In this document: piece by piece, positions 1 to 8,559 of the stretch | Numbering within the stretch: the first letter of the stretch is position 1 | Layout: every line of letters starts with the position of its first letter | DNA from: Myroides odoratus | GTDB lineage: Bacteria > Bacteroidota > Bacteroidia > Flavobacteriales > Flavobacteriaceae | DNA length: 64,000 nt | Reading direction: 5' to 3' | Assembly (NCBI RefSeq): GCF_001549985.1 | Contig: NZ_LROZ01000009.1 | Coordinates: forward strand, 1-64,000 | Notes under the pieces: generated by a model | Databases searched by the model: none | What the model was told of the DNA's origin: nothing | The model's input: only the letters and a program-made list of their open reading frames with translations | Made by a program: the position numbers and the translations under genes

Positions 1-291
1 ACAGCTCCTATTTTTTGTATTTCAATCCAAGGCCAACACAAAAATATTTACGCCAAATACAAGCTGTCTAAAAAAATAAATAAAAGTTCAATTTAGACAA
101 AGCATCAAAAAACAACAGCTCTTATTTTTTATATTTCGTACGAAGTACAACACAAAAATTTTTACGCCAAATACAAGCTGTCTAAAAAAATAAATACAAG
201 TTCAACTTAGACAAAGCATCAAAAAACAACAGCTCTTATTTTTTGTATTTCAATCCAAGGCCAACACAAAAATATTTACGCCAAATACAAG
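1..291. repeat. 114-bp tandem direct repeat, 2.5 copies
   Basis: Unit 1 is 1-114, unit 2 is 115-228, and unit 3 begins at 229 and matches to 291 before diverging. Units 1 and 3 differ at one base over their shared 63 bases. Unit 2 differs from unit 1 at roughly a dozen positions, most of them in one 12-base block (137-150 region). Read on the minus strand, each copy contains the end of a similar short reading frame (CIWRK-FCV-L--KYKK, then stop), so the array could derive from duplicated gene ends. The array may continue left of the window. No spacer/repeat architecture typical of CRISPR is seen. Confidence 0.85.
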
Positions 292-539
292 GCAAAATTT
301 CCATCTTCCCTTTTGTTACAATCCCCTCACATTTTAAATATTCTTCATCAAAGTACAGCTCCCTTTTTTTAGGCCAACGACAACGCGAAAAAAAATAAGA
401 AAACCTCGTTTTAATTTTCGTATACCTATCTTCTGGCCGAGTAAAAAAATATACGCAAACTACAGAGCGCAAAAAAAATAAAAATCTTTTCAAAAAGACC
501 ATTCAACAACAAAAAACAACAAGGAAGAAAAATTTAGAC

Positions 540-1004
540 TTATCAACGTTATCAACACTATAAATAATAGAATTAAAATCTTTTTAAAAATTAAAAAAAA
601 ACTTCTCTATTATATTGTTTGTTAATATGTACAATAACTTTTAAGCCAGAATTTGCAGATTTGACTTATAAAAACTTATTAACAGCTTATCATTTCTTAA
701 AACGCTTGAAAATAGCTTAATAGCTATCTTATTAACACGGTTAATAACCGTTATCAACAGCCTGTTTAATATAACTTGGGGTGTGTATTTCTGTTGATAA
801 GTGGTGAATGGAGTATGGATATCTAGCTAATAGAATCTAAAAAATAAATTTGCACAACTCTTACTTTGTGCTGTATTGTAATTTATTTCAATAAAACAAA
901 AAATACTTATTCTATTCTTTCCATACTTATCAACAAAAACTGTTGATTTAGTTTTCCTTCATTATCAGTGAATTAGCCTCTTTAAAAAAGAACCTTGTTG
1001 ATAA
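540..1004. other. candidate chromosomal replication origin (DnaA-box cluster)
   Basis: Nine-base boxes TTATCAACA (one change from the classic DnaA box TTATCCACA) occur on the + strand at 549-557, 751-759 and 927-935, with TTATCAACG at 540-548. They occur on the - strand at 792-800 and 996-1004. Relaxed versions lie at 676-684 and 729-737 (TTATTAACA) and 941-949. A 15-base palindrome (737-751) sits exactly between two boxes. The surroundings are very AT-rich and gene-free. Known: origins are gene-free AT-rich regions with clustered DnaA boxes. Inferred: this is oriC. dnaA is not in the window, which does not exclude the call because Bacteroidota origins need not flank dnaA. Confidence 0.6.
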
Positions 1005-1396
1005 GTGTTAGTATATTGTAAATCAAGTATTTATTGATTTTTTTGTACTTGAAACATTTTAGCTCCTAGTAAGAATTACCTGGTGTTTTTTCGTTTAATT
1101 GGGATAAAAATCACCCAGAATAAGGAAATAAATAAAAGAAAAATAGAGCATTTACGCGCTCATTTTTTGCATCAAAAATGAAATTTTAACCGATATTATT
1201 TGGGTTGATATGGTCAGAAGTAAGGGAAATAAAAGCGCTTTTATAAGGGAAAAAAATAAAAATATAGGTTACATTTTTTACTCAAAACTGCTTCTTTTTG
1301 GATCAAAAAAAGCCCTTTATAAAAGGAAAAATTCAATAGTAATAGTTGGATAATAGTTCCTATTTTTTTTCTTTCACGGGCTATTTTTTAAATAAA
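1005..1396. other. gene-free stretch right of the candidate origin
   Basis: No credible reading frame. It holds a 12-base palindrome AAAAGCGCTTTT (1231-1242). It also holds an imperfect inverted repeat: CTTTTATAAGGG at 1238-1249 against CCCTTTATAAAAG at 1313-1325. Their role is unknown; they could belong to the origin region. Confidence 0.5.
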
Positions 1397-1423
1397 AAAG
1401 CCTCGTCCATCGGACGAGGCTTT
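1397..1423 (-). terminator. intrinsic terminator of the halogenase-like gene
   Basis: A perfect 12-bp stem (1397-1408 with 1412-1423) with a 3-base loop. On the minus strand it is followed by a T-run. It lies about 30 bp past the stop codon of the minus-strand gene at 1452. Confidence 0.85.
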
Positions 1424-1451
1424 ACTTTATTATTGTATGCTGATTGGCCAT

Positions 1452-2687
1452 TTAAATGCCTTTTTCCATCTTAATTAAATGGGCCATATTGCGAATAACA
1501 CTGTTGTGTTTTAAGACAAATGGATTAGATTTATCCCAAACATAACCGGCCAAAACAGAACATATCTTGCGTTTCACGTCTGCATTTTCAGGTTGGTGGA
1601 AAAATAATTCTTGTAAGTTTCCGGTATACCATTCTTGAATATAAGTGGTGAAAACATCAATCCCCTCATTCATATAATCTTCATATTCTGTTTGCCAATC
1701 TACAGTTTCTCCTTGTAGTGTTCTATGAGCTAATTTAGCTGCTAACATACCTGATTCAGTCGCAAAACAAACACCAGAAGAAAAAACAGGATCTAAAAAT
1801 TCTGTGCTATTTCCAGTTAATACATAGCCTTCTCCAAACATTTTTGATACACTAGTAGAGTAATTCGATAGTTTTTTAGGTTCAAAATCAAAAGGCAATC
1901 CACCAAAGCGATTGATGTAAAAATCAGACAGATTAATGGCATTTTGCAAGGCTTCTGTCGATGTATGACCTAATTTTTCAATATAATCTGTAGGTCCTAC
2001 AATTCCCACACTTGTTTTTCCATTGGAAAAAGGAATGACCCAAAGCCAAACTTTGGTTTCTAGTATGTCAAAAGAAATTTGCGTTCCTTCTACTCCATCA
2101 GGTCTACGTTCATCTATAATATGGCTGAAAATTGCCGAGTGTGGGCTTAATTTTGATGCTGCATCTAAATGAAGCATACGCGGTAAAACACGCCCATATC
2201 CACTAGCGTCAATTAGAAATTTAGCGCGAATTTGAGATTCTTTTCCGTCAATATCTTGAAGGGTAGTTATTGAATCTGTCCCTTCAAATTGCACGTGGGT
2301 TACTTCTGTTTCAAATTGAATATCGATGCCTTTGCGCTGCATTTCATCCGTAATAGCTTTGTCAAAATCAGCACGAGGAATCTGCCAAGTCCAATCCCAA
2401 CCTGTAGAGAATTTATCGCTAAAGTCAAAAATACAGATTTCATTTCCTCGAATAAATCGCGCTCCTGGTTTCGGTTGAAAATTGTAGGTGTTCAATGCAG
2501 GTAGCAAATCTGCAGCTTCAAAATGATCCATAACACGAGGAATTAAGCTTTCCCCTACAACAATTCTAGGAAACTTTGTTTTTTCTACAATTTTAACATT
2601 TACGCCCATTTTGTGTAAGTAACTGCCTGCAACACTTCCAGATGGACCTGCTCCAATTATTAGAACATCGACATTTTCAATTGACAT
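1452..2687 (-). CDS. FAD-dependent halogenase / oxidoreductase, tryptophan halogenase family
   Basis: A 411-residue flavoprotein. The FAD Rossmann motif GAGPSG is at residues 12-17. The halogenase-type WxWxIP motif is W99-T-W-Q-I-P104. Lys73 sits in a KPGARF context like that around the active-site lysine of flavin halogenases. Flexirubin-type pigments are often chlorinated on an aromatic ring, so a role in chlorinating the pigment, or hydroxylating it if it acts as a monooxygenase, fits. It is divergent from the tyrosine ammonia-lyase gene across a 104-bp intergenic region with promoter-like elements both ways, so it is probably transcribed separately from the main operon. Substrate and true halogenase activity are inferred. 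Confidence 0.8.
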   Translation of the reverse strand: MSIENVDVLIIGAGPSGSVAGSYLHKMGVNVKIVEKTKFPRIVVGESLIPRVMDHFEAADLLPALNTYNFQPKPGARFIRGNEICIFDFSDKFSTGWDWTWQIPRADFDKAITDEMQRKGIDIQFETEVTHVQFEGTDSITTLQDIDGKESQIRAKFLIDASGYGRVLPRMLHLDAASKLSPHSAIFSHIIDERRPDGVEGTQISFDILETKVWLWVIPFSNGKTSVGIVGPTDYIEKLGHTSTEALQNAINLSDFYINRFGGLPFDFEPKKLSNYSTSVSKMFGEGYVLTGNSTEFLDPVFSSGVCFATESGMLAAKLAHRTLQGETVDWQTEYEDYMNEGIDVFTTYIQEWYTGNLQELFFHQPENADVKRKICSVLAGYVWDKSNPFVLKHNSVIRNMAHLIKMEKGI

Positions 2688-2689
2688 TG

Positions 2690-2723
2690 TTTGCTATTTA
2701 TTATGTTAATAGTATTAAATTTG
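2690..2723 (+). promoter_or_regulatory. Bacteroidota-type promoter for the flexirubin operon
   Basis: TTTG at 2690-2693 and TAAATTTG at 2716-2723 match the -33 TTG / -7 TAnnTTTG pattern, with 22 bp between. It lies about 70 bp before the ammonia-lyase start, giving a 5' leader of roughly 60 bases. Confidence 0.55.
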
Positions 2724-2766
2724 CCTCAGTTTTATGCACAAAATGAATGAGCATAAAATTATGATA

Positions 2767-2774
2767 CAAATATA
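2767..2774 (-). promoter_or_regulatory. -7 element of the divergent halogenase-like gene
   Basis: On the minus strand this reads TATATTTG, an exact TAnnTTTG match, about 80 bp upstream of the start at 2687. A clear -33 element at the right spacing is not seen. Confidence 0.4.
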
Positions 2775-2791
2775 ACTAATATACCAAGTTA

Positions 2792-4309
2792 ATGAACACG
2801 TTGAATGGTTTCTTATCTTTAGAAAATTTCATACAATATCTAAAGACTGAACAAGAATTAGTATTAGCTCCAGCGTTAAAAGAGCGAGTAGATGAAAGTT
2901 TTAATTTTTTAAAAGATTATGCGAAAAATAAAGTAATCTACGGTGTAAATACAGGATTTGGTCCTATGGCCCAATATCGTATTAAAGATGAAGAATGTGT
3001 TGCATTACAATATAATTTAATTCGAAGCCATTCTTCTGGAATTGGAAACCCCTTGAGCATTGAGCAAGTTCGCGCTGCAATTTTAGCGCGTTTGAATTCA
3101 CTTTCTTTAGGTTATTCTGGAATTAATTTGGAGGTTATTGAGTTGATGAAAACGTTATTGAATAAGGAAATTACTCCTCTAATTTTTGCACATGGCGGAG
3201 TTGGAGCAAGTGGAGATTTGGTTCAATTGGCTCATTTGGCTTTGGTATTAATAGGAGAAGGTGAAGTTTTTTATAAAGGCGAACGCAGAAGTACAAAAGA
3301 AGTATTTGAACTTGAAAAAGTAACCCCGATGCGCATTAGTATCCGCGAGGGAATTTCTTTGATGAATGGTACTTCAGTCATGACGGGGATTGGTATTTTA
3401 AATTGGAATAAAGCTCATATTTTATTGGATTGGTCGGTGAAAATTGCTTGTGCCATCAATGAACTAGTAGCTGCTTATGACGATCACTTATCTGCTGAAC
3501 TAAACGAGGCTAAATTGCACAAAGGACAACAATATATTGCCCAGCAAATGCGTCAAAATTTACAAGATAGTCAGTTGATTAAAAAAAGAGAGGAACACCT
3601 ATATAATGGTACCAATCAAGAAGAAATCTTCAAAGATAAAGTACAAGAGTATTACTCCATTCGTTGTATTCCTCAAATTTTGGGTCCTATATACGATACC
3701 ATTCAAGAAGTGGGTAAAGTTCTTGAAAATGAAATGAATTCAGCCAATGATAATCCTGTTATTGACGTTAAGAGTCAACAGGTATATCACGGTGGAAATT
3801 TCCATGGAGATTATATTTCGTTGGAAATGGATAAATTAAAATTGGTGGTTACGCGATTGACGATGTTAGCGGAACGCCAATTGAATTATTTGCTCAATGC
3901 TAAAATTAATGAACTATTGCCGCCTTTTGTCAATCTTGGAAAACTTGGCTTTAACTTTGGTATGCAAGGAGCGCAATTTACAGCAACTTCTACTACTGCG
4001 GAATGTCAAGCATTAGCTACTTCGATGTACATTCACAGTATTCCAAATAACAATGACAATCAAGACATTGTGAGTATGGGAACGAATGCAGCAGTATTGT
4101 GTGATAAGTTAATTGAGAATAGCTTCGAAGTTATGGCGATTGAAATATTAACTTTAGTTCAGGCAATTGATGCTTTAGCTTATAAGGATAAGGTTTCTGA
4201 AACGACGAAAAAATGGTATACAGAAATTCGTCAGATTATACCTGAATTTTCAGATGATCAGGCTTTATATCCGTATTTACAACAGATTAAAGAATATTTA
4301 AAAGCTTAA
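2792..4309 (+). CDS. tal: tyrosine ammonia-lyase (HAL/PAL/TAL family)
   Basis: A 505-residue lyase carrying the Ala139-Ser140-Gly141 triad that cyclises to the MIO electrophile (context GGVGASGDL). It also has the family motifs YGVNTGFG (50-57) and NSANDNPVID. The sequence strongly resembles, by recall, the characterised Flavobacterium johnsoniae tyrosine ammonia-lyase. Deamination of tyrosine to 4-coumarate would supply the aryl starter of the flexirubin polyene. Like that enzyme it keeps a Ser79-His80 pair in the selectivity region, which is also seen in histidine ammonia-lyases. The specificity call therefore rests on context and overall likeness; histidine ammonia-lyase is the alternative. 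It is the first gene of the + strand operon, and the WG-repeat gene follows after 4 bp. Confidence 0.85.
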   Translation: MNTLNGFLSLENFIQYLKTEQELVLAPALKERVDESFNFLKDYAKNKVIYGVNTGFGPMAQYRIKDEECVALQYNLIRSHSSGIGNPLSIEQVRAAILARLNSLSLGYSGINLEVIELMKTLLNKEITPLIFAHGGVGASGDLVQLAHLALVLIGEGEVFYKGERRSTKEVFELEKVTPMRISIREGISLMNGTSVMTGIGILNWNKAHILLDWSVKIACAINELVAAYDDHLSAELNEAKLHKGQQYIAQQMRQNLQDSQLIKKREEHLYNGTNQEEIFKDKVQEYYSIRCIPQILGPIYDTIQEVGKVLENEMNSANDNPVIDVKSQQVYHGGNFHGDYISLEMDKLKLVVTRLTMLAERQLNYLLNAKINELLPPFVNLGKLGFNFGMQGAQFTATSTTAECQALATSMYIHSIPNNNDNQDIVSMGTNAAVLCDKLIENSFEVMAIEILTLVQAIDALAYKDKVSETTKKWYTEIRQIIPEFSDDQALYPYLQQIKEYLKA

Positions 4310-4313
4310 TATT

Positions 4314-5429
4314 ATGGTGCGTATTTATCTTGTTTTATTGCTGCTTTTGGGTACTGGCTTAGTACAAGCTCAAGAATTAGCCTTAGTCAGAGAGAATAAA
4401 CTCTTTGGTTATTTGAATAAGGAGGGTGAATATGCCATTGCTCCAAAATATGTTGGAGCCAATTCTTTTGCTGAGGATTTAGCTTGCGTAAGTAATGGTG
4501 CTTTATGGGGATATATTGATCGACAAGGGCATTGGGTAATTGAACCAACTTTTGATGAGGCAAAGGATTTTAATTCTAGTTTGGCTTTAGTAAAAGTGGA
4601 TAAGGAATGGTTTTTTATTGATAAAAAAGGAAAAAGACTATCCTTAGGATCGACTATGGATGCTAGACAGTATCGTTTTTACAAAGGAACATCGATATAC
4701 AGGGTAGAGAAAAAAGTAGGATTGATCGATAGCCAAGGAACAATTATTGTAGAACCTAAGTACGAGGTTATCAAACGATTTACTGCTGATTATACGTCAG
4801 TAGCGCTAGACAAACGATGGGGAATCATTGATTATCAAGGAAAAGAAATCATTGCGCCTATCTATCAAAGCGTAGGTAAGTATGAAAATGGATTAACTTG
4901 GGTCAAACAGGATGATCAGTTGTATTTGTGGAAGCAAGGAACATTAGTAGCCATTCCATTTGTTGATCATGTGGTCAATAGCTCAAATCCGGATTTCATT
5001 ATTGTCAAACAAGGAAAAAAGTTTGGAATCATTAATGATAAAGGAGAAGTTGTTCTTCCATTTAAGTACGATAATTTAGGTCCATTAAAAGAAGGAATGA
5101 TACCCGCACAGCAAAATGGGTATTGGGGATATATAGATGAAAAAGGAAAACAAAAAATTGCGTTTACCTTTGAAAATGCTTTGCCTTTTAGTGAGGATGG
5201 TTTAGCCGGAGTCAAATTTAAAGAATGGGGCTTTATAGATAGAACAGGTAAAATTGTAATTCCTGCTCAATATAAAATCACTGCACATTTATTCTCTCCT
5301 CAGCTTAAGGACAAAGGATTTCATGATGGATTAGTCCGCGTTAAATACAAAAAAAAATGGGGCTTTTTGGATGTAAATGGAAATCTATTTACAAACAAAT
5401 GGTATAAAAATGTAGAATTATATAATTAA
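4314..5429 (+). CDS. exported WG-repeat protein
   Basis: A 371-residue protein with an N-terminal signal peptide (cleavage probably after the Ala-Gln near residue 20). About ten degenerate WG repeats follow (pattern W/F-G-[YFL]-[IL]-[ND]-x-x-G-x-x-x-I-x-P-x-[FY]). WG-repeat proteins are common secreted or periplasmic proteins of Bacteroidota, usually of unknown function. It lies in the operon between the ammonia-lyase (4 bp upstream) and the ketoreductase (10 bp downstream), which suggests but does not prove a pigment role, for example as a binding or assembly protein outside the cytoplasm. No catalytic motif is seen. Confidence 0.75.
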   Translation: MVRIYLVLLLLLGTGLVQAQELALVRENKLFGYLNKEGEYAIAPKYVGANSFAEDLACVSNGALWGYIDRQGHWVIEPTFDEAKDFNSSLALVKVDKEWFFIDKKGKRLSLGSTMDARQYRFYKGTSIYRVEKKVGLIDSQGTIIVEPKYEVIKRFTADYTSVALDKRWGIIDYQGKEIIAPIYQSVGKYENGLTWVKQDDQLYLWKQGTLVAIPFVDHVVNSSNPDFIIVKQGKKFGIINDKGEVVLPFKYDNLGPLKEGMIPAQQNGYWGYIDEKGKQKIAFTFENALPFSEDGLAGVKFKEWGFIDRTGKIVIPAQYKITAHLFSPQLKDKGFHDGLVRVKYKKKWGFLDVNGNLFTNKWYKNVELYN

Positions 5430-5439
5430 AATAGAACGA

Positions 5440-6171
5440 ATGAAAACCGCGATTGTAACTGGTGGATCTAGAGGAATTGGTAAAGCGATTTGCTTGCGTT
5501 TAGCACAAGAAAAGAATTATCACATTTTGATTAATTATCAATCCAACGAAGAAAAAGCGTTGGAAACGTTGCGTGAGGTTGAACAATTAGGAGCAACTGG
5601 AGAGATTCTTCGATTTGATGTGAGTAAAAATGAAGAAGTAACGGAAGTTTTATCGAAATGGGTGGAAAATAATCCAACAGCTATAGTAGAAGTTGTTATA
5701 AATAACGCTGGAGTTACAAGAGATGGATTGTTTATGTGGATGTCTTATGAAGATTGGAATACGGTCATTCAAACAAGCTTAAATGGCTTTTATAATGTGA
5801 CACAGTTTTTCATTCAAAAGATGTTGAGAAATCGATATGGACGAATTGTCAATATGGTATCTGTTTCAGGAATGAAGGGAACACCAGGACAAACCAATTA
5901 TTCAGCAGCAAAAGCTGCCATTGTTGGTGCAACAAAAGCACTAGCACAAGAAGTTGCGAAGCGAAATATTACAGTCAATGCAGTTGCACCTGGGTTTATT
6001 GAGACAGATATGACAGCCAATTTAGATGCTGCAGAATTAGTAAAATTAATTCCTGCTAATCGATTTGGTAAAACAGAAGAAGTAGCAGATTTAGTTGGCT
6101 TTTTAACTTCGAATAAAGCAGGCTATATTACAGGTGAAGTGATTAATATCAATGGTGGAATTTATTCATAA
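5440..6171 (+). CDS. 3-oxoacyl-ACP reductase, FabG-like (polyene ketoreductase)
   Basis: A 243-residue short-chain dehydrogenase/reductase. The NADPH motif TGGSRGIG is at residues 7-14 and NNAG at 88-91, with the catalytic set Ser141, Tyr154 and Lys158. The C-terminal ITGEVININGG is typical of FabG. It probably reduces 3-oxoacyl-ACP intermediates during aryl-polyene chain extension, working with the neighbouring ketosynthases, ACPs and dehydratases. It is a pathway-specific paralog, so I give no housekeeping symbol. It is tightly spaced in the operon (10 bp each side). Confidence 0.88.
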   Translation: MKTAIVTGGSRGIGKAICLRLAQEKNYHILINYQSNEEKALETLREVEQLGATGEILRFDVSKNEEVTEVLSKWVENNPTAIVEVVINNAGVTRDGLFMWMSYEDWNTVIQTSLNGFYNVTQFFIQKMLRNRYGRIVNMVSVSGMKGTPGQTNYSAAKAAIVGATKALAQEVAKRNITVNAVAPGFIETDMTANLDAAELVKLIPANRFGKTEEVADLVGFLTSNKAGYITGEVININGGIYS

Positions 6172-6180
6172 CTACGCTGG

Positions 6181-7401
6181 ATGGAAAGAAGAGTTGTTAT
6201 TACAGGAATGGGCATTTACTCTTGTTTAGGATTGAATCTCGACGAGGTAAAAACATCATTGTATGAAGGGAAATCTGGAATCATATACGATGAACAACGA
6301 CATGAAATGGGATTTCGTTCTGCCTTTACAGGTATGGTACCGCGTCCTGATTTAAAAGCAGATTTAAATCGCAGACAAAGGCTTTCTGTAGGTGAAGAAA
6401 CAGAGTATGCCTATGTAGCTACAATGGAAGCATTGAAAAATGCACAAATTAGCATGGACTTCTTAGAACAACGCGAAGTCGGAATCCTATATGGTAATGA
6501 TAGCGTGTCTAAAGCGGTAATTGAAGCAACGGATATTTTTAGAGATAAAAAAGATACGGCTTTAATTGGTTCTGGTGCCATCTTTAAGTCGATGAATTCT
6601 ACAGTAACGATGAATTTATCGACCATTTTCAAATTAAGAGGAGTGAATATGACCATTAGTGCTGCTTGTGCGAGTGGATCGCATGCCGTCGGTTTAGGAT
6701 TCGCTATGATTAAAAGTGGGATGCAAGATATTGTGATTTGTGGCGGTGCTCAAGAAATCAATCCTTTTGCAATGGCTAGTTTTGATGGATTAGGTGTATT
6801 CGCAGAAGAAGGAGTAGATCCTACTCAGGCTTCTCGCCCTTTTGATGCCCATAGAAATGGATTGGTTCCCAGTGGTGGAGGTGCAACGTTGATCTTAGAG
6901 AGCTATGAGTCTGCCATGGAGCGTGGAGCACCTATTATTGCTGAAGTAATTGGATATGGCTTTTCGTCAAATGGAGGACATATTTCAACACCCAATGTGG
7001 TTGGCCCTGCTACAGCAATGCGTAGAGCGATTGAAAATGCTGGTATTGCTGTGGATGAAGTAGGCTATATCAATGCACATGCAACTTCTACCCCATTAGG
7101 AGATGCTAATGAAGCCAAAGCTATTTATGAGGTGTTCAAGGATAGTATGCCACAAGTTACCTCAACGAAGTCCTTAACAGGACATGAATGCTGGATGGCT
7201 GGGGCGAGTGAGGTGGTTTATTCCACCCTGATGATGAATGCTAATTTTATTAGTCCAAATAAGAACTTTGAAGTTGGCGATGAAGACTCCAATAGACTTA
7301 ATATTGTTAAAAAAACGTTAGATAAAAAATTTGATATATATTTGTCCAATTCTTTCGGATTTGGGGGTACCAATTCGGCCCTTATAGTTAAAAAAATATA
7401 G
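6181..7401 (+). CDS. beta-ketoacyl-ACP synthase (KAS I/II type)
   Basis: A 406-residue condensing enzyme with a full catalytic set: Cys163 (AACASG), His300 (NAHATS), Lys330 (TSTKSLTGH) and His335. The C-terminal NSFGFGGTNSAL loop is present. It would catalyse decarboxylative Claisen condensation on ACP-bound chains. In aryl polyene and flexirubin clusters several such synthases extend the polyene. The second His context reads GHECWMAGASE instead of the usual GHxxGAAG, as in some specialised pathway KAS proteins. The ACP gene follows 7 bp later, consistent with a dedicated KS-ACP unit. Confidence 0.88.
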   Translation: MERRVVITGMGIYSCLGLNLDEVKTSLYEGKSGIIYDEQRHEMGFRSAFTGMVPRPDLKADLNRRQRLSVGEETEYAYVATMEALKNAQISMDFLEQREVGILYGNDSVSKAVIEATDIFRDKKDTALIGSGAIFKSMNSTVTMNLSTIFKLRGVNMTISAACASGSHAVGLGFAMIKSGMQDIVICGGAQEINPFAMASFDGLGVFAEEGVDPTQASRPFDAHRNGLVPSGGGATLILESYESAMERGAPIIAEVIGYGFSSNGGHISTPNVVGPATAMRRAIENAGIAVDEVGYINAHATSTPLGDANEAKAIYEVFKDSMPQVTSTKSLTGHECWMAGASEVVYSTLMMNANFISPNKNFEVGDEDSNRLNIVKKTLDKKFDIYLSNSFGFGGTNSALIVKKI

Positions 7402-7408
7402 TTGATAC

Positions 7409-7657
7409 ATGGATAATAAAGAGATTTTTGAAAAAATTAATCAAATTTTAGTTGAGGAGTTTGAAGTAGATCAAGAGGTAATTGAAGCTGAAAATAATTT
7501 AAGAGAAAGCTTAAATTTAGATAGTTTAGATTATGTTGATTTAGTGGTATTGATTGAATCAAATTTCGGCGTTAAATTAGTCGAAGCTGATTTTACAGCT
7601 ATTGTTACTTTTCAAGATTTCTATGATTTAATTGAACGCAAGATTACACAAAAGTAA
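7409..7657 (+). CDS. acyl carrier protein (first of two)
   Basis: An 82-residue acidic protein with the phosphopantetheine attachment motif around Ser39 (NLDSLDYVDL). Size and helix pattern match type II ACPs. It would carry growing polyene or alkyl chains as thioesters. It is sandwiched between a ketosynthase and the LpxL-type acyltransferase, and the other cluster ACP is at 17112. Which ACP serves the polyene and which the resorcinol half cannot be read from sequence. Confidence 0.92.
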   Translation: MDNKEIFEKINQILVEEFEVDQEVIEAENNLRESLNLDSLDYVDLVVLIESNFGVKLVEADFTAIVTFQDFYDLIERKITQK

Positions 7658-7665
7658 GATGACCA

Positions 7666-8553
7666 ATGGCTCAATGGCAAGGAAAATCTAAAGGTAATTT
7701 ACTCGGGTATAAAATTTTCGTTTTATGTATAAAAAAGCTCGGTATCAGAACGGCTTATAGCGTGCTGATATTTGTAGCTTTTTACTATTTTATTACCGCT
7801 TGGAAGTCAAATAGAGCCCTTTATTATTATCTTCATCGTAGACATCGATTTTCGGTATTGAAATCAATAGTCATGATGTATGCCAGCTATTTTAGATTTG
7901 GTCAGGTACTAATTGATAAAACAGCAATTTCTATCGGGTTACGCAATCGATTTACGTATGATTTTGACGGGATTGAAATTCTAAAAGAATTATTAGCAGA
8001 AAAAAAAGGAGCCATTTTAATTAGCGCCCATGTGGGCAATTTTGAAGTTGCTGAATATTTCTTTGCCGATATCGATTTTGACTGCCAAATTAACTTGGTT
8101 ACAACAGATCGAGAACACACATTTATTAAAGCATATTTTGATCAAATTTCGATTAAAACGAATTTGAATTTTATTATTGTAAGAGAGGATATGTCTCATA
8201 TCTTTGAGATTAATACTTGTTTGTCTAATAATGAAATCATTTGTTTTACTGGGGATCGATTTTTTCCTGGTAGTAAAACCTTACAAGAAGAATTTTTAGG
8301 GGAATCAGCTCTATTTCCCGCTGGCCCCTTCAGTATAGCATCGCGTATGAAAGTGCCGGTCGCCTATGTATATGTAATGAAAGAGCAAAATTTACACTAT
8401 CATTTATATACCCGACGAGCAGAAGTAAAACACCGTGATGCGCAACACCTGCTTCAATCGTATTGTGGTAGTGTAGAGCAAATAGTAAAAAAATATCCCT
8501 TACAATGGTTCAATTATTATGACTTTTGGGAACAACCCTCCCAAACTAAATAA
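7666..8553 (+). CDS. LpxL/HtrB-family acyltransferase
   Basis: A 295-residue protein with an N-terminal hydrophobic segment (about residues 28-46) and the lysophospholipid-acyltransferase-like HX4E motif (H122-VGNF-E127). In lipid A synthesis, family members move an acyl chain from ACP to a hydroxyl on a membrane lipid. Here it lies immediately before darA and darB. A role in acylating the resorcinol hydroxyl, forming the ester bond of flexirubin, is an attractive inference, and aryl polyene clusters carry comparable acyltransferases. It is probably at the inner membrane. Confidence 0.8.
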   Translation: MAQWQGKSKGNLLGYKIFVLCIKKLGIRTAYSVLIFVAFYYFITAWKSNRALYYYLHRRHRFSVLKSIVMMYASYFRFGQVLIDKTAISIGLRNRFTYDFDGIEILKELLAEKKGAILISAHVGNFEVAEYFFADIDFDCQINLVTTDREHTFIKAYFDQISIKTNLNFIIVREDMSHIFEINTCLSNNEIICFTGDRFFPGSKTLQEEFLGESALFPAGPFSIASRMKVPVAYVYVMKEQNLHYHLYTRRAEVKHRDAQHLLQSYCGSVEQIVKKYPLQWFNYYDFWEQPSQTK

Positions 8554-8559
8554 AAGACA

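Noticed and set aside
1-291. CRISPR array
   Set aside because: The repeats are 114 bp, directly tandem and without variable spacers; no cas genes are in the window.
236-502. 88-residue open frame on the minus strand (ends KYKK)
   Set aside because: Lys- and Phe-rich, low-complexity, its 3' part is inside the tandem repeat and no family is recognised. I describe it under the repeat instead of calling a gene.
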